Shown here: piece after piece, positions 55,590 to 64,000 of the stretch
Layout of the letters: each line of letters opens with the position of its first letter
Numbering within the stretch: the first letter of the stretch is position 1
From: Phyllostachys edulis
Taxonomy: Eukaryota; Streptophyta; Magnoliopsida; Poales; Poaceae
Direction of reading: 5' to 3'
Length of the DNA stretch: 64,000 bases
NCBI GenBank assembly: GCA_036346405.1
Contig: CM070558.1
Span: 2,976,001-3,040,000 of the forward strand
The notes under the pieces: model-generated
Told to the model about the DNA's origin: nothing
The model's database searches: none
The model's input: the letters and a program-made list of their open reading frames with translations, nothing else
Position numbers and translations under genes: made by a program

Positions 55590-56120
55590 TGGTCGCCTCT
55601 TCCTGTCGCCGACAATCGATGGCCTTCTGGCCTCCTTTGTCTGAGCACTCTCTCGGTGTAGGTTGAGCCGTCTTCGGAAGAACTTGTTTGATCAATAGTG
55701 TCTTCACTCCTCTGCCGCGGAGAATTTGCCGAGCAGTGACGGCCACCTTCCGCCGTCTTGACATCCTCCTCCGCCGTGTCTTCCGGGTGATCTCCACTTT
55801 CGGTAGCGTTCTGGCGTCATCGGCGTAGTCCTCCAAAACGGCGTTGCCGTCTCGGGAGGCTTGCCGTCATGATCTGGAAATCGAGGCGGCGGCGGCATCG
55901 ACCCGTCGACCGTGCCGATACCCTCAGCAAGGGAAGAGAGCCTATGGGCTCAATTCTTCTTGGTTTAATGATCGAGGGTCTTGGAGACACTTGAGCAGAG
56001 CGTCACAAGTGGGCGTATTCGAGCTTCATTCGCCGATGATCGATCAGAACTGCCCAATCCAACGCGCCGCTTTATGAAATATTGAAGGCGGAGATAGCGA
56101 CCTACCTCCGCCACTAGAAA
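55590..56120 (+). pseudogene. Captured gene fragment in CACTA element 3
   Basis: Matches the fragments in elements 1 and 2 through the shared TCTTCACTCCTCTGCC, ATCCTCCTCCGCCGTGTCTT and GGGAAGAGAGCC phrases, ending in GAGATAGCGACCTACC near 56090. A partial second copy of the end (CATCAGGGCGG...GAGATAGCGACCTACC) occurs at about 56390-56500, so the tail was duplicated within this element. Stops occur throughout. Confidence 0.6.
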
Positions 56121-56260
56121 AACTTTGTTTTATTTATAGGTTTTACTTTTTAAATCTTTTTGTGTTTAGCCACCTTTGTTTGGCCATATATATGAAAATT
56201 CCAAAATGAAAAAAAAAGTTTGGAGGTGAAGTTACTATATTTAATTATATGTTGAATTAT

Positions 56261-56263
<3 letters not shown>

Positions 56264-56316
<53 letters not shown>

Positions 56317-56318
56317 CG
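56264..56318. repeat. Compound microsatellite (CT)n(AT)n
   Basis: About fifteen CT units are followed by about eleven AT units, within the extra insertion unique to CACTA element 3. Confidence 0.95.
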
Positions 56319-56880
56319 AGACGGTTTTGTGGAAAAACAAAATCTAGTTTGGAGGTGAAGTTACAATTAATATTAATTATATCGAGCAGCGTCATCAGGG
56401 CGGGGTGGGCGCATTTAGAGCTTCGTTCACGATCAGAACCGTCCGATGCCGACACCGCCGCCTATGAAGTATTACAGATGGAGATAGCGACCTACCTTCG
56501 CCACTAGAAAAACCTTGTTTAATTATAGGTTTCCTTTTTTTTAATATAAACATGTAATTTCTTCACATGTCATGTAAGTGTATATACTTGAGAAAAAAAC
56601 ATTTCACGGACGGTTCCATAATGGAACCGTCCGTGATATGGGACATATCACTGACGGCTCCATAATGGGCAAATCGTGATATGTCCCATATCACAGACGG
56701 TTCCATAATAGAACCGTCTCGATAAATCTTTATAAGTAGGAGCTAGCATAGCTTGCCGCTAGGGTTTGCGCTCTAACTCGTCACTCCTCAGCCGCCTTAC
56801 TCTCGTCCGTTCCCTTCTCGTCGCTGGCCGACGCCGCCATTCTTCCGTCGCCGAGCGGTAGGCAGCATCTGGTGACCTTT

Positions 56881-56914
56881 GCAAAAGACACTCGTGCGAT
56901 AAAGTGTCTTTTGC
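56881..56914. repeat. Internal hairpin of CACTA element 3
   Basis: GCAAAAGACACT pairs perfectly with AGTGTCTTTTGC. Compared with element 1, one C-G pair has become A-T on both arms, i.e. a paired change. Confidence 0.85.
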
Positions 56915-57399
56915 GGCGTCACCGTTAATACTCTAACTTCTGATGACGCTAAACTCGTCACTCCCACGACTCCGGCCGCTAGGGTTTGCGCCGCCCTAAC
57001 TCCGTTCCTCTCACCTCGCGCGCCGCTCAAACCTCGTCATGCCCGTCGCCGCCCGACCCACTTGCGCCCGCTAGCTCTCTGGCAGGCTTTGCTTTCCCCA
57101 TCCTCCTCTATTCTCCTCTAGATCTGTTAGCTTAATGTCTTTTGTTGAGTTTGATTTTTTATGCATGAGCCTTAAGTTGTGTCTCGATGTTTGTGTGATT
57201 TATGCAAGGTAAAGGAAATGGATGAGGTTGTCTTGGTGGTGGGGTCGCCACCGTGGTTCTTATTGTACTAAGGTCCTCTCTGTCTCTACTCTCCTTGCTC
57301 TGTGATGAAAATGGCTAGCTAGTGCTCTGCGATGGATCGAGGGCTACTCTTGGTGTGGTGGGTTTGGACACCCTTGGTCTTGTTCTTTGTCGATGAAGC

Positions 57400-57770
57400 T
57401 GCTCAATGATGTTAATAGTCTTATCTTTGAAATTGAATTGATAATTAGTTCATATTAATAGTCCCTTGCTCTGTGATGTAATGATGTAAATAGTCCTATC
57501 TTTGAAATTGAATTGATAATTAGTTCATATTAATAGTCCCTTGCTGCTGTGATGTAATGATGTAAATAGTCCTATCTTTGAAATTGAATTGATAATTAGT
57601 TCATATTAATAGTCCTCTTCTTTGTGTGATGTAATGATGTCAATAGTCTTATGCTGAAATTGAATTGATAATTAGTTCATATTAATAGTCCCTTGCTCTG
57701 TGATGTAATGGTGTCAATAGTCTTATGCTGAAATTGAATTGATAATTAGTTCATATTAATAGTCCCCTTG
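57400..57770. repeat. 75-bp tandem repeat array in CACTA element 3
   Basis: Same unit as 30310-30725 (ATTGATAATTAGTTC, GTGATGTAATG). About five copies; three carry CTATCTTTGAA instead of CTTATGCTGAA. Confidence 0.88.
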
Positions 57771-60700
57771 TTCATGCGGTCAAGTTCTCCTACCTCTTGC
57801 GTGCAGTCGTCCTACCATTCCATTCATAATCTCTTCTCTATAAAGTCTCCAAGCGTTGGTTTGCTTGTGCCATTAAACCAGGCATCATATATATATATTA
57901 TATATATATATATTATAAATGATCTCGACCACTTTAGGAAATGCGTCCCATGACATGACATGAGAATGAGAGCGGTATCCACGGGCAATCTCATTGAGCC
58001 CTTGCAAAAGTATGGATGCAAAGAGGCGGTCGGACATCCAATTACTGGATTATGGATGCAAAAGGCGTTGCATAACGGACATCCAAGTGGCATCATGTAT
58101 TAGGGCAACAATTATGAGCATGTAATTGTCTTTGAAAGCCAACAAGAACACCAAGCAACAAGTTGAGCAATTCTTTTGAAATATGAGAATGGTTGCTTGG
58201 TTTACATGCTCAACAAGAACACCAAGCAACAAGTTGAAATTCTTTTGATATATGAGAATGGATGTCGGACCGTTCTCTTTTTAAATTACAATTTGTATGG
58301 CTCAATGATCGCTGGGCCATTTATAGAAATATCAGTGGCCTGAGCGGTTTTGATACATAAGCAAATGTCATGATATCATATCATGAGCGGTTTTAGCCGT
58401 GCAAACCGTCAGGATATAGATATCAGACGGTTTGTGGCTAAACCGCTCTGTGATATGATTATCACGACGGTTTGTGGTCAAGCATGATATGTGATTATCA
58501 CGAGGCGGTTTGTGGCTAAAACCGTGCGTGATATGTGATATCACTGATGGTTTGTGGTCAAACCGCGTGATATGATTATCACTGAGCGGTTTGTGGATGA
58601 AACCGCTCGTGATATATAAAGCTATCGCAGACGGTTTGAACCACAAACCGTGCGTGAGTATACATCACGACGGTTCAAAACCGCTCGTGATGACCTCATG
58701 TCATCATCGACCCATAAACTTCGGGCGGCTCACGAAACCGCTGCGTGATGGCGCTTGAACCGTCGTGAAAGCCTTTTCTGTAGTAGTGTTAGTACAAATA
58801 AACACTCTGGACGTAAACTGAGAATCCCGTATCTCCCGGATGTGCAGTGTAGATGACCGAGGGGGAGCGCTAGTTTGTGTACTGAACGCGGATGGTAGAA
58901 GTGATTCAGCCCGATGGACCTGCGGCGGGAGAACAACATGATGTTAGCGCAACGTAAGGCATAACCAAAAAAAAACAGAACATAGATTTGTACATAACTT
59001 ACCTCCCCGCCGATCTGGCCCGCGGATGACCGATAGGGAATGCTACAACGCTAGTCAGACTCGCAAGGTCGTGGTGACCTAGTAGGTGAGCACGCCCCCC
59101 CCCCTCACTTGGTGCCCGATGCGCAGGACATCGTCCGTCGAACGACCACAGCTCAAGTTATTTATTATCTTTTTCGACTCCGCAAAGTTGTACTTCAAAG
59201 TTTTTAGCATCCTTGTTGTTGCTGTGTCTGGTCTACGAATGGCAGACTCCAATGCGCTTGTGATGCGCTGCGCCTGCTCCAACTATAGTGGCATACATAA
59301 CAAGTTCATTAACAAAGAGTACAAATATCATCAATGAAACGACCAGATTTTGTAAGTGTCTTACGGTGTAAATCACACCATGGTTACTGCGGGCGATCGA
59401 GCAGCGGTGAAGGCTCTACTGGTGTGTGACCCGCTGGGCGCTCTGGTGGAGGAAGGGTGAGTCTTGCGTGCGACCGTGGCATGTACTACTCTATGTACTC
59501 ACCGTACATCCGAACGTCGTATGGACGCTGCTCATGCAAGACCTTCAAGTGCACCCTCTCCGTCCATGTTGTAGTCCACTCATGTTGGACTAGGCGCCAA
59601 TCCTGATTATGTCGACCCGCCCTCGATTGCCTGCATTTTCGGAAGGATTGATGTTATAAAAGAAGATGTAAGAAGTGTAAACATCACTCGGATGAAGTTT
59701 GACTTCACAGGTGTACGGCTCGTTGCAAGACCTTGCCGTCCGAAGGGGGCATGACCTGGTACAAACCAAATTGTCACATTACGCGCTCTGGCGCGTAAGG
59801 CTCCACCATATGTGCAAACACCAGATGACAGATCGTCGTCCATAACCCACCATCTTGGGTGCATTGCACGGACAGCCCGTGTGGTGCTACCGTCTGCACA
59901 AACTCTAGATACCATGCAGTCCATATGATGTCGCTGTTGTGCAATGACTCGAACTCGTTGTGGAACAACGAGTAGCACCTCGCCGGTATGTCCTTGGCCT
60001 AGCGTAGACCGGCAGCAGTCCACCATAAGTCTATGGTAGACCCATCTATCTGGTTATTAAGAACAGCCTATGGGTGCACTGCTCTCTCGATGGACGGCCG
60101 CCCAACAAGGAAGTGCTCCCAACTCCACAGCTGCAAGAGCGTGTAGCAGATGGCCAGGTTGGGGGTACCACCGTTGTCGTGCCGCGAAGCGTGATACAAC
60201 CCCCTGGTATGTGGCACAATGGACAGCTGATCCCCAGCTATATTGAGGCATCGGCCCAGCCTTCGCGTCAACCAAAGACTCGTCGACATGGATGAAGCTG
60301 GGGTAGCACCAATCGCCCTGTGTGGTTGGAAATAGGACCCAACCAAAGAGCTGAAGAAGGTAAGCAACGAGGTGTGTCCTAACGACCTCGTTAGGTGCAC
60401 CCTGTGGGCATTGACTGGAGTGCCTCGGCCAAGTCTAGAGGACACCACGTGCATACTCCGGGATAGGTTGGGCAAACCGATGCTCCAGCCTAGCCTTCCA
60501 GTCCGCTGGCGGAGCGCCTGGAACAAGTGGCTCACCTTGGATCAGGAGACAAGTCAAGAACGAGACGTCCTACAGAGTGATTGTCATATCACCCCACCAA
60601 AAGTGGAAGGTGTGCGTCTCGGGCCTCCACCTGTCGACAGCAAGTCGTTGTCTATGGTGAACTGGCATCCGACGGAGACCATCCTCGCAAGGGGCAACAA

Positions 60701-61949
60701 GCCCATGTCTCGGAGGATCGGGACGTAGTGATCGTCCAGCTCCTAGTAATCCCTCCCCAACCGAAGCAGCAGGGGTGGAGGGCCATCCGCGTCACCGGCG
60801 ATCCACAGCTTGCATCGGTGGTCCTCATCGTAGAAGTGTTCCAGAAGCGCCGGAAGAGACATAGCTTGTAACAGATGGAATATAGGGAATATTAGTGAGA
60901 AGGTTGGTAATGACCATAAAATACGAAAAATTAAAAATTAGGACCAAATGTATACTAATTTACTAGTACAAAATTGATAATGACAATAAAATACTACAAG
61001 TTAAAAATTACGACCAAATGAACACTATAAATTAATGTACACTAATTTACTAGTACAAAATTAAATACGACTATTTAAACATGACTTAATTAGTTATGAC
61101 TAAATTAATTAGGGCTAAAACTAATTTCTGCAGCAAAATAATATGTGTTACATACTGACAATTAAAAAAGCATACACATATTGTTCCAATAATTTACTGA
61201 ATGTATAGCTTCGCCTTACAACATGGCAAACAACAACATAATTCTTTCAGACGTCTAGATAATTTAGGTACCATTGATGATAGACCGTGCGGTAATTTAG
61301 ATAATTTAGACCGTGCGGTAGGCAATGACATGGAGGTGGCTAATTAAATGCGACTAATGAAGTTAAACAGAGTTTCCTACGAAAATTTCAGAACACCTAT
61401 AATAGGTGCGCCTAGAAAATTACAACTACTCAAGTACGCAGTTAATAAAGAATTTACAAATAACAAAAAAATGACGGAGATACAAATTACCTGTGAATGA
61501 CGGCTGTTAATTACGCTAAAATATCCTTGAAAATATATTAACAGAGTAAGAGAGTGAGCGACTACGAAATGAATCACGCTCGATCGATGTCTAATTTCTA
61601 GCCGCTGCGGGAGGGAATCCTTCACCCGCGCGCGCTAATTAAATTTCACATGCATACATTAGACAACGATGTGAAGTGACAACGACTAGGAATAAAGCGA
61701 TGACAGCGATGGTTGTGACAGAAGATGTCGGGCTGTGGAATTAGGGGGAGAGGCTTGGGCTTTGGAGCATCTCCCAACGACAACTGGCGGTTTTTTTCCG
61801 GTTTTTTGTTTCTTTGGAGAACCGGACCGCTTTCCATGTGGCGGGAGGGGGGAGGGAGGGCCGTGTGGCAGGGGAGCGGAGGGGAGGGCATGGGCACGTG
61901 GGAGGGAGGGTCGTGGCAGGGGAGCGGAGGGAAGGGCACGCGACGAGCG

Positions 61950-62157
61950 CTGGAGGGCCACCGTATGGTGGCCGTGCGGTAGGCGATGACGTGGAGGTGG
62001 TCACCGCACGGTGGCTGTGCGGCAAACGGGACGTGGCGGGCGGGGAGAGCCTACAGCACGGTAACTGTGCGACGGAGATCATTCTTGCAAATAAAATCCG
62101 GCGATGGTCACTCTCGTAAATACGGGCGGAAATGCACCAATACATCAAAAAAAAATC
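61950..62157. repeat. Right terminal inverted repeat of the Mutator-like element
   Basis: Counterpart of 54041-54260. A sub-segment (CCGTGCGGTAGGC-ATGAC-TGGAGGTGG) is also present at about 61310-61340, indicating duplication inside the element. Confidence 0.7.
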
Positions 62158-62166
62158 GATTCGCTG

Positions 62167-63503
62167 CTGGTAGCAGGTGAACATACATACATGCATGGCT
62201 GATGACTGGGTGCATTGACATTGAGCATTTCTTCTGGTGCAAATTAAGGACACTTTATGCAGGCATAACTTGATATCAAATCCAGCAAGTGGCTGGGCAT
62301 GTACTGTAATGGTTCTGATCTCAAGAAGCACCTCATGACTCTCTGACCTTTTCCAAATCATGTGCCTAAATCCAATGAAAAAGGCCTGGGTAGCTGGAGA
62401 CACTTACTGACGTGCTGGTACTCCATATATAGGACCAGTAGTAGTATATCATCCTCCACTAGTCACTTTGCATTGCGAATTAGAGTACTAATCTATTACC
62501 ACTAAGAGCATTCTTTCATGGTTTTATGCTTAACCAACATGGCTGGTCCCACATGACAGTAGATAATAACCTCCCTCTGTTTGGTGGGGCCCGCATCCTG
62601 ACCAGCAGCTCGGGCCAGCTGCAACCACTGGATCAGCCAAAAGTTACAAGAAGATTCAATAAATTGCTTATTTGCACCAATTAATGTACCATTGTACATC
62701 TGAACATGTTCCGTTTTATTGTCCCTGCCAAAAGAGAGAGTTGCAGAGATCGAGTGAGGGTACCCAGCCAATCACTGAAGCACACAATCACCAATCGGAT
62801 TATTACTACAATAAACATGAAGTAACATCTAGAGTGTTTGGAATGCTTGGGTTGTAAGGAGAAAAATTCACAGGAAAAATAAAAACAACTTTTCTAGAGC
62901 AGTTCTAGATGAGTTTTGACGTGTGAACGGGACATATAAGCGGTTTAATTTGTAACAGAAACAAATTCAATTAATTATAAGTAGGGAATATAGAATAACT
63001 TTATCAAGTACTCCTACGATGTTAAAGTATTTGCTTGCACCTGTTGTTTGTGTCTACTTAAATTCGTGTACAATCCTAATTTTTGTTTTGAAGGTAGAGG
63101 TTGGTTGTGTTTTAGGTACGCATTGAACAGGATGTTAACTATATATGTCTGCTTCTTTTTCGCCAAGATATTGAAAGAGAGCATTAAACAAATGTGATGG
63201 TCCTTTCTTCCATCCAACCAGTGGAAATATGGGCTAACAATAATGGACCTATACTCATTGTAGCAGTACATGTAAGACTAAAAATATACTAATTACCTAA
63301 ACCAAAGCCCGAATCAAAACTCAGTAGCAATACATTAGAAAGTCATGTTTGAAGAAACAGGTAGAACAAACAAAAACACTTTTAAACTCCCAAATGCCTT
63401 TGCAAAATTGAAAGTACCAGTAGAAATGTGTTGATTTTTTTGAAATAATATTATTTAAAAAATACAAAAATAAATAGCCATTTTTTTATTACAAAACTAG
63501 GCT
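62167..63503. other. Spacer without a recognised gene
   Basis: AT-rich with only short incidental frames; no transposon termini could be paired. Confidence 0.3.
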
Positions 63504-63533
63504 ATTGTCGCCATTTATTCAAATGGCGACAAT
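63504..63533. repeat. Perfect 13-bp hairpin
   Basis: ATTGTCGCCATTT and its exact inverse AAATGGCGACAAT enclose ATTC. It stands just upstream of the 56-bp repeat array. Confidence 0.85.
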
Positions 63534-63595
63534 ATCCTAAGCACTGGAGACAGGAACCTCTGCCTGTTTTTTTAATGTCTATTTCCGACCACATA

Positions 63596-63800
63596 TTTTG
63601 TGGACAAATCACAATGATATTGGAAAACATTTAGCACAACGGCATTACATTTTTTGTCGACAAATCACAATGATTTTACAAAACATTCAGCACAATGTCC
63701 TCACATGTTTTGTCGACAATCACACTGATATTACAAAACATTCACCACAACATCATCACCGAGTTTTTCGACAAATCAAAATGAGATTACAAAGGCGGCG
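63596..63800. repeat. About 56-bp tandem repeat, 3.5 copies
   Basis: Units start near GTCGACAAATCACAATGAT at 63603, 63659, 63715 and 63770 and include TTACAAAACATTCA. Divergence between copies is moderate. Confidence 0.85.
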
Positions 63801-63846
63801 AGCACCACATATTTCAACAAGACGAAACTTTCCCATGGCCACGACC

Positions 63847-64000
63847 TCAACGTCCGCCTTGTTGACCACCTCGAGTAGGGCGATCGGATGAGGTCCCCGC
63901 GGCGTCGTCCGGACTACCGATGTCTCTTTCATCCTGTGAATTTCTCATATGACATTTCTTGAAGGTGTGCCTAGACTCCCTACAAATAGAGTACTTCTTC
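63847..64000 (-). pseudogene. Possible zinc-knuckle transposase scrap at the window edge
   Basis: The minus strand enters the window open and reads KYSICRESRHTFKKCHMRNS, then a Gly/Asp/Arg-rich tail to a TGA at 63849-63847. The C-x4-H-x4-C part of a CCHC knuckle is present, but the first Cys position holds Tyr. Such C-terminal knuckles followed by low-complexity tails occur in MULE/FAR1-type transposases. The upstream part is outside the window. Confidence 0.35.

Larger units (their letters stand above)
55135..58788 (+). mobile_element. CACTA element 3, non-autonomous
   Basis: Termini are CACTACTACTGAAAAGGC at 55135 and the inverse of CACTACTACAGAAAAGGC at 58788, with TTA on both sides (55132-55134 and 58789-58791). 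The internal order is the same as element 2: subterminal repeats, captured gene fragment, second repeat block, hairpin, 75-bp array, large inverted repeat, distal repeats. It differs from element 2 by many short indels, notably loss of bases within GCACGAGCGG-type units, and by an extra insertion near 56140-56400. Confidence 0.93.
54640..60880 (-). pseudogene. Plant mobile domain (PMD) protein pseudogene, split by CACTA element 3
   Basis: On the minus strand, from about 60870, pieces read HCKLWIAGDADGPPP-like text, then LRDMGLLPLARMV. After a frameshift comes DRWRPETHTFHF with WWGDMTITL, then LVAYLLQLFGWVLFPTTQGD, YSWGSAVHCATY and LQLWSWEHFLVGRPS. This order is the plant mobile domain of transposon-borne and MAIN-like proteins. 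The C-terminal part continues through 59800-59600 and 59282-59079. After the CACTA insertion it resumes at 55119-54643, ending in the typical QASYIGGKQPENEFI region. Several stops (e.g. near 60564 and 60436) and frameshifts show decay. Active relatives are carried by MULEs and some gypsy elements; the biochemical role of the domain is unclear. Confidence 0.75.
54041..62157 (-). mobile_element. Mutator-like element carrying a plant-mobile-domain gene
   Basis: The ends GAATTGTCTGCTGTATT (54041) and the inverse of GATTTTTTTTTGATGTATT (62157) begin long, diverged terminal inverted repeats of roughly 150-200 bp. Examples of paired text are CATTTTCAACC/CATTTCCGCCC and CTTCGGATTT/CGCCGGATTT. A 9-bp duplication flanks the element, GATTCGCTC at 54032-54040 and GATTCGCTG at 62158-62166, with one mismatch. 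The cargo is a plant-mobile-domain pseudogene on the minus strand, and CACTA element 3 is nested inside. Without CACTA the element is about 4.46 kb. No MULE transposase (MuDR) motif was seen, so it is probably non-autonomous. Confidence 0.78.

Noticed and set aside
56264..56318. (CT)n(AT)n tract considered as a promoter initiator region
   Set aside because: It lies inside a decayed CACTA insertion with no downstream coding sequence; a simple microsatellite explains it.

Overview
The window reads as nuclear DNA from a flowering plant, almost certainly a grass (Poaceae). The signs are a dense nest of CACTA, Mutator-like, Helitron, Stowaway and Tourist-type DNA elements, several kb-long Ty3/gypsy LTRs, plant non-LTR (LINE) remnants, and two intron-containing host genes with the high third-position GC typical of grass genes. 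Genus cannot be decided from the sequence. No rRNA, tRNA or CRISPR structure was recognised.

Only two loci look like intact host genes. The first is a four-exon flavin-containing monooxygenase of the plant GS-OX-like type (15603-17315, +). The second is a two-exon early-nodulin-like phytocyanin with signal peptide and a probable GPI tail (41280-41916, -). Other host-derived sequence is broken. There is an inositol-tetrakisphosphate kinase-like fragment at the left edge, and a DUF26 cysteine-rich gene remnant split by a LINE (about 3.4-8.6 kb). There is also an acidic Tyr/Gly-rich reading frame with one stop (20278-20878).

Layout. 0-3.2 kb: kinase fragment, AT-rich spacer and a 522-bp Helitron. 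3.4-9 kb: DUF26 remnant, a 4.5-kb LINE with 17-bp target duplications, and a second Helitron 5' terminus. 9-12.7 kb: truncated CACTA element 1 and a decayed gypsy LTR. 14.4-17.3 kb: three MITEs, then the monooxygenase. 18.6-25.4 kb: LINE tail, acidic ORF, a 4.2-kb solo LTR and a copia-like LTR. 26.6-40.7 kb: a tandemly duplicated MITE locus. One copy took in a gag-only gypsy element with about 3.6-kb LTRs, and the 3' LTR of that element then took in CACTA element 2. 41-46 kb: the phytocyanin and spacer. 46.5-48.7 kb: a LINE with an inverted 5' end. 49-50.6 kb: CACTA element 4. 51-53.7 kb: foldback MITEs and a hAT scrap. 54.0-62.2 kb: a Mutator-like element carrying a plant-mobile-domain gene, split by CACTA element 3. 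63.5-64 kb: short repeats and a zinc-knuckle scrap.

Many element boundaries rest on target-site duplications read directly from the sequence. The 35.7-39.3 kb LTR even preserves the empty site of CACTA element 2. The most unusual signals are an unrecognised gene fragment shared by three CACTA copies, an internal hairpin found in all four CACTA copies, a LINE arranged as expected from twin priming, and palindrome arrays inside the giant solo LTR. No clearly new multi-gene system was found; the window is best understood as a layered transposon archive around two ordinary genes.
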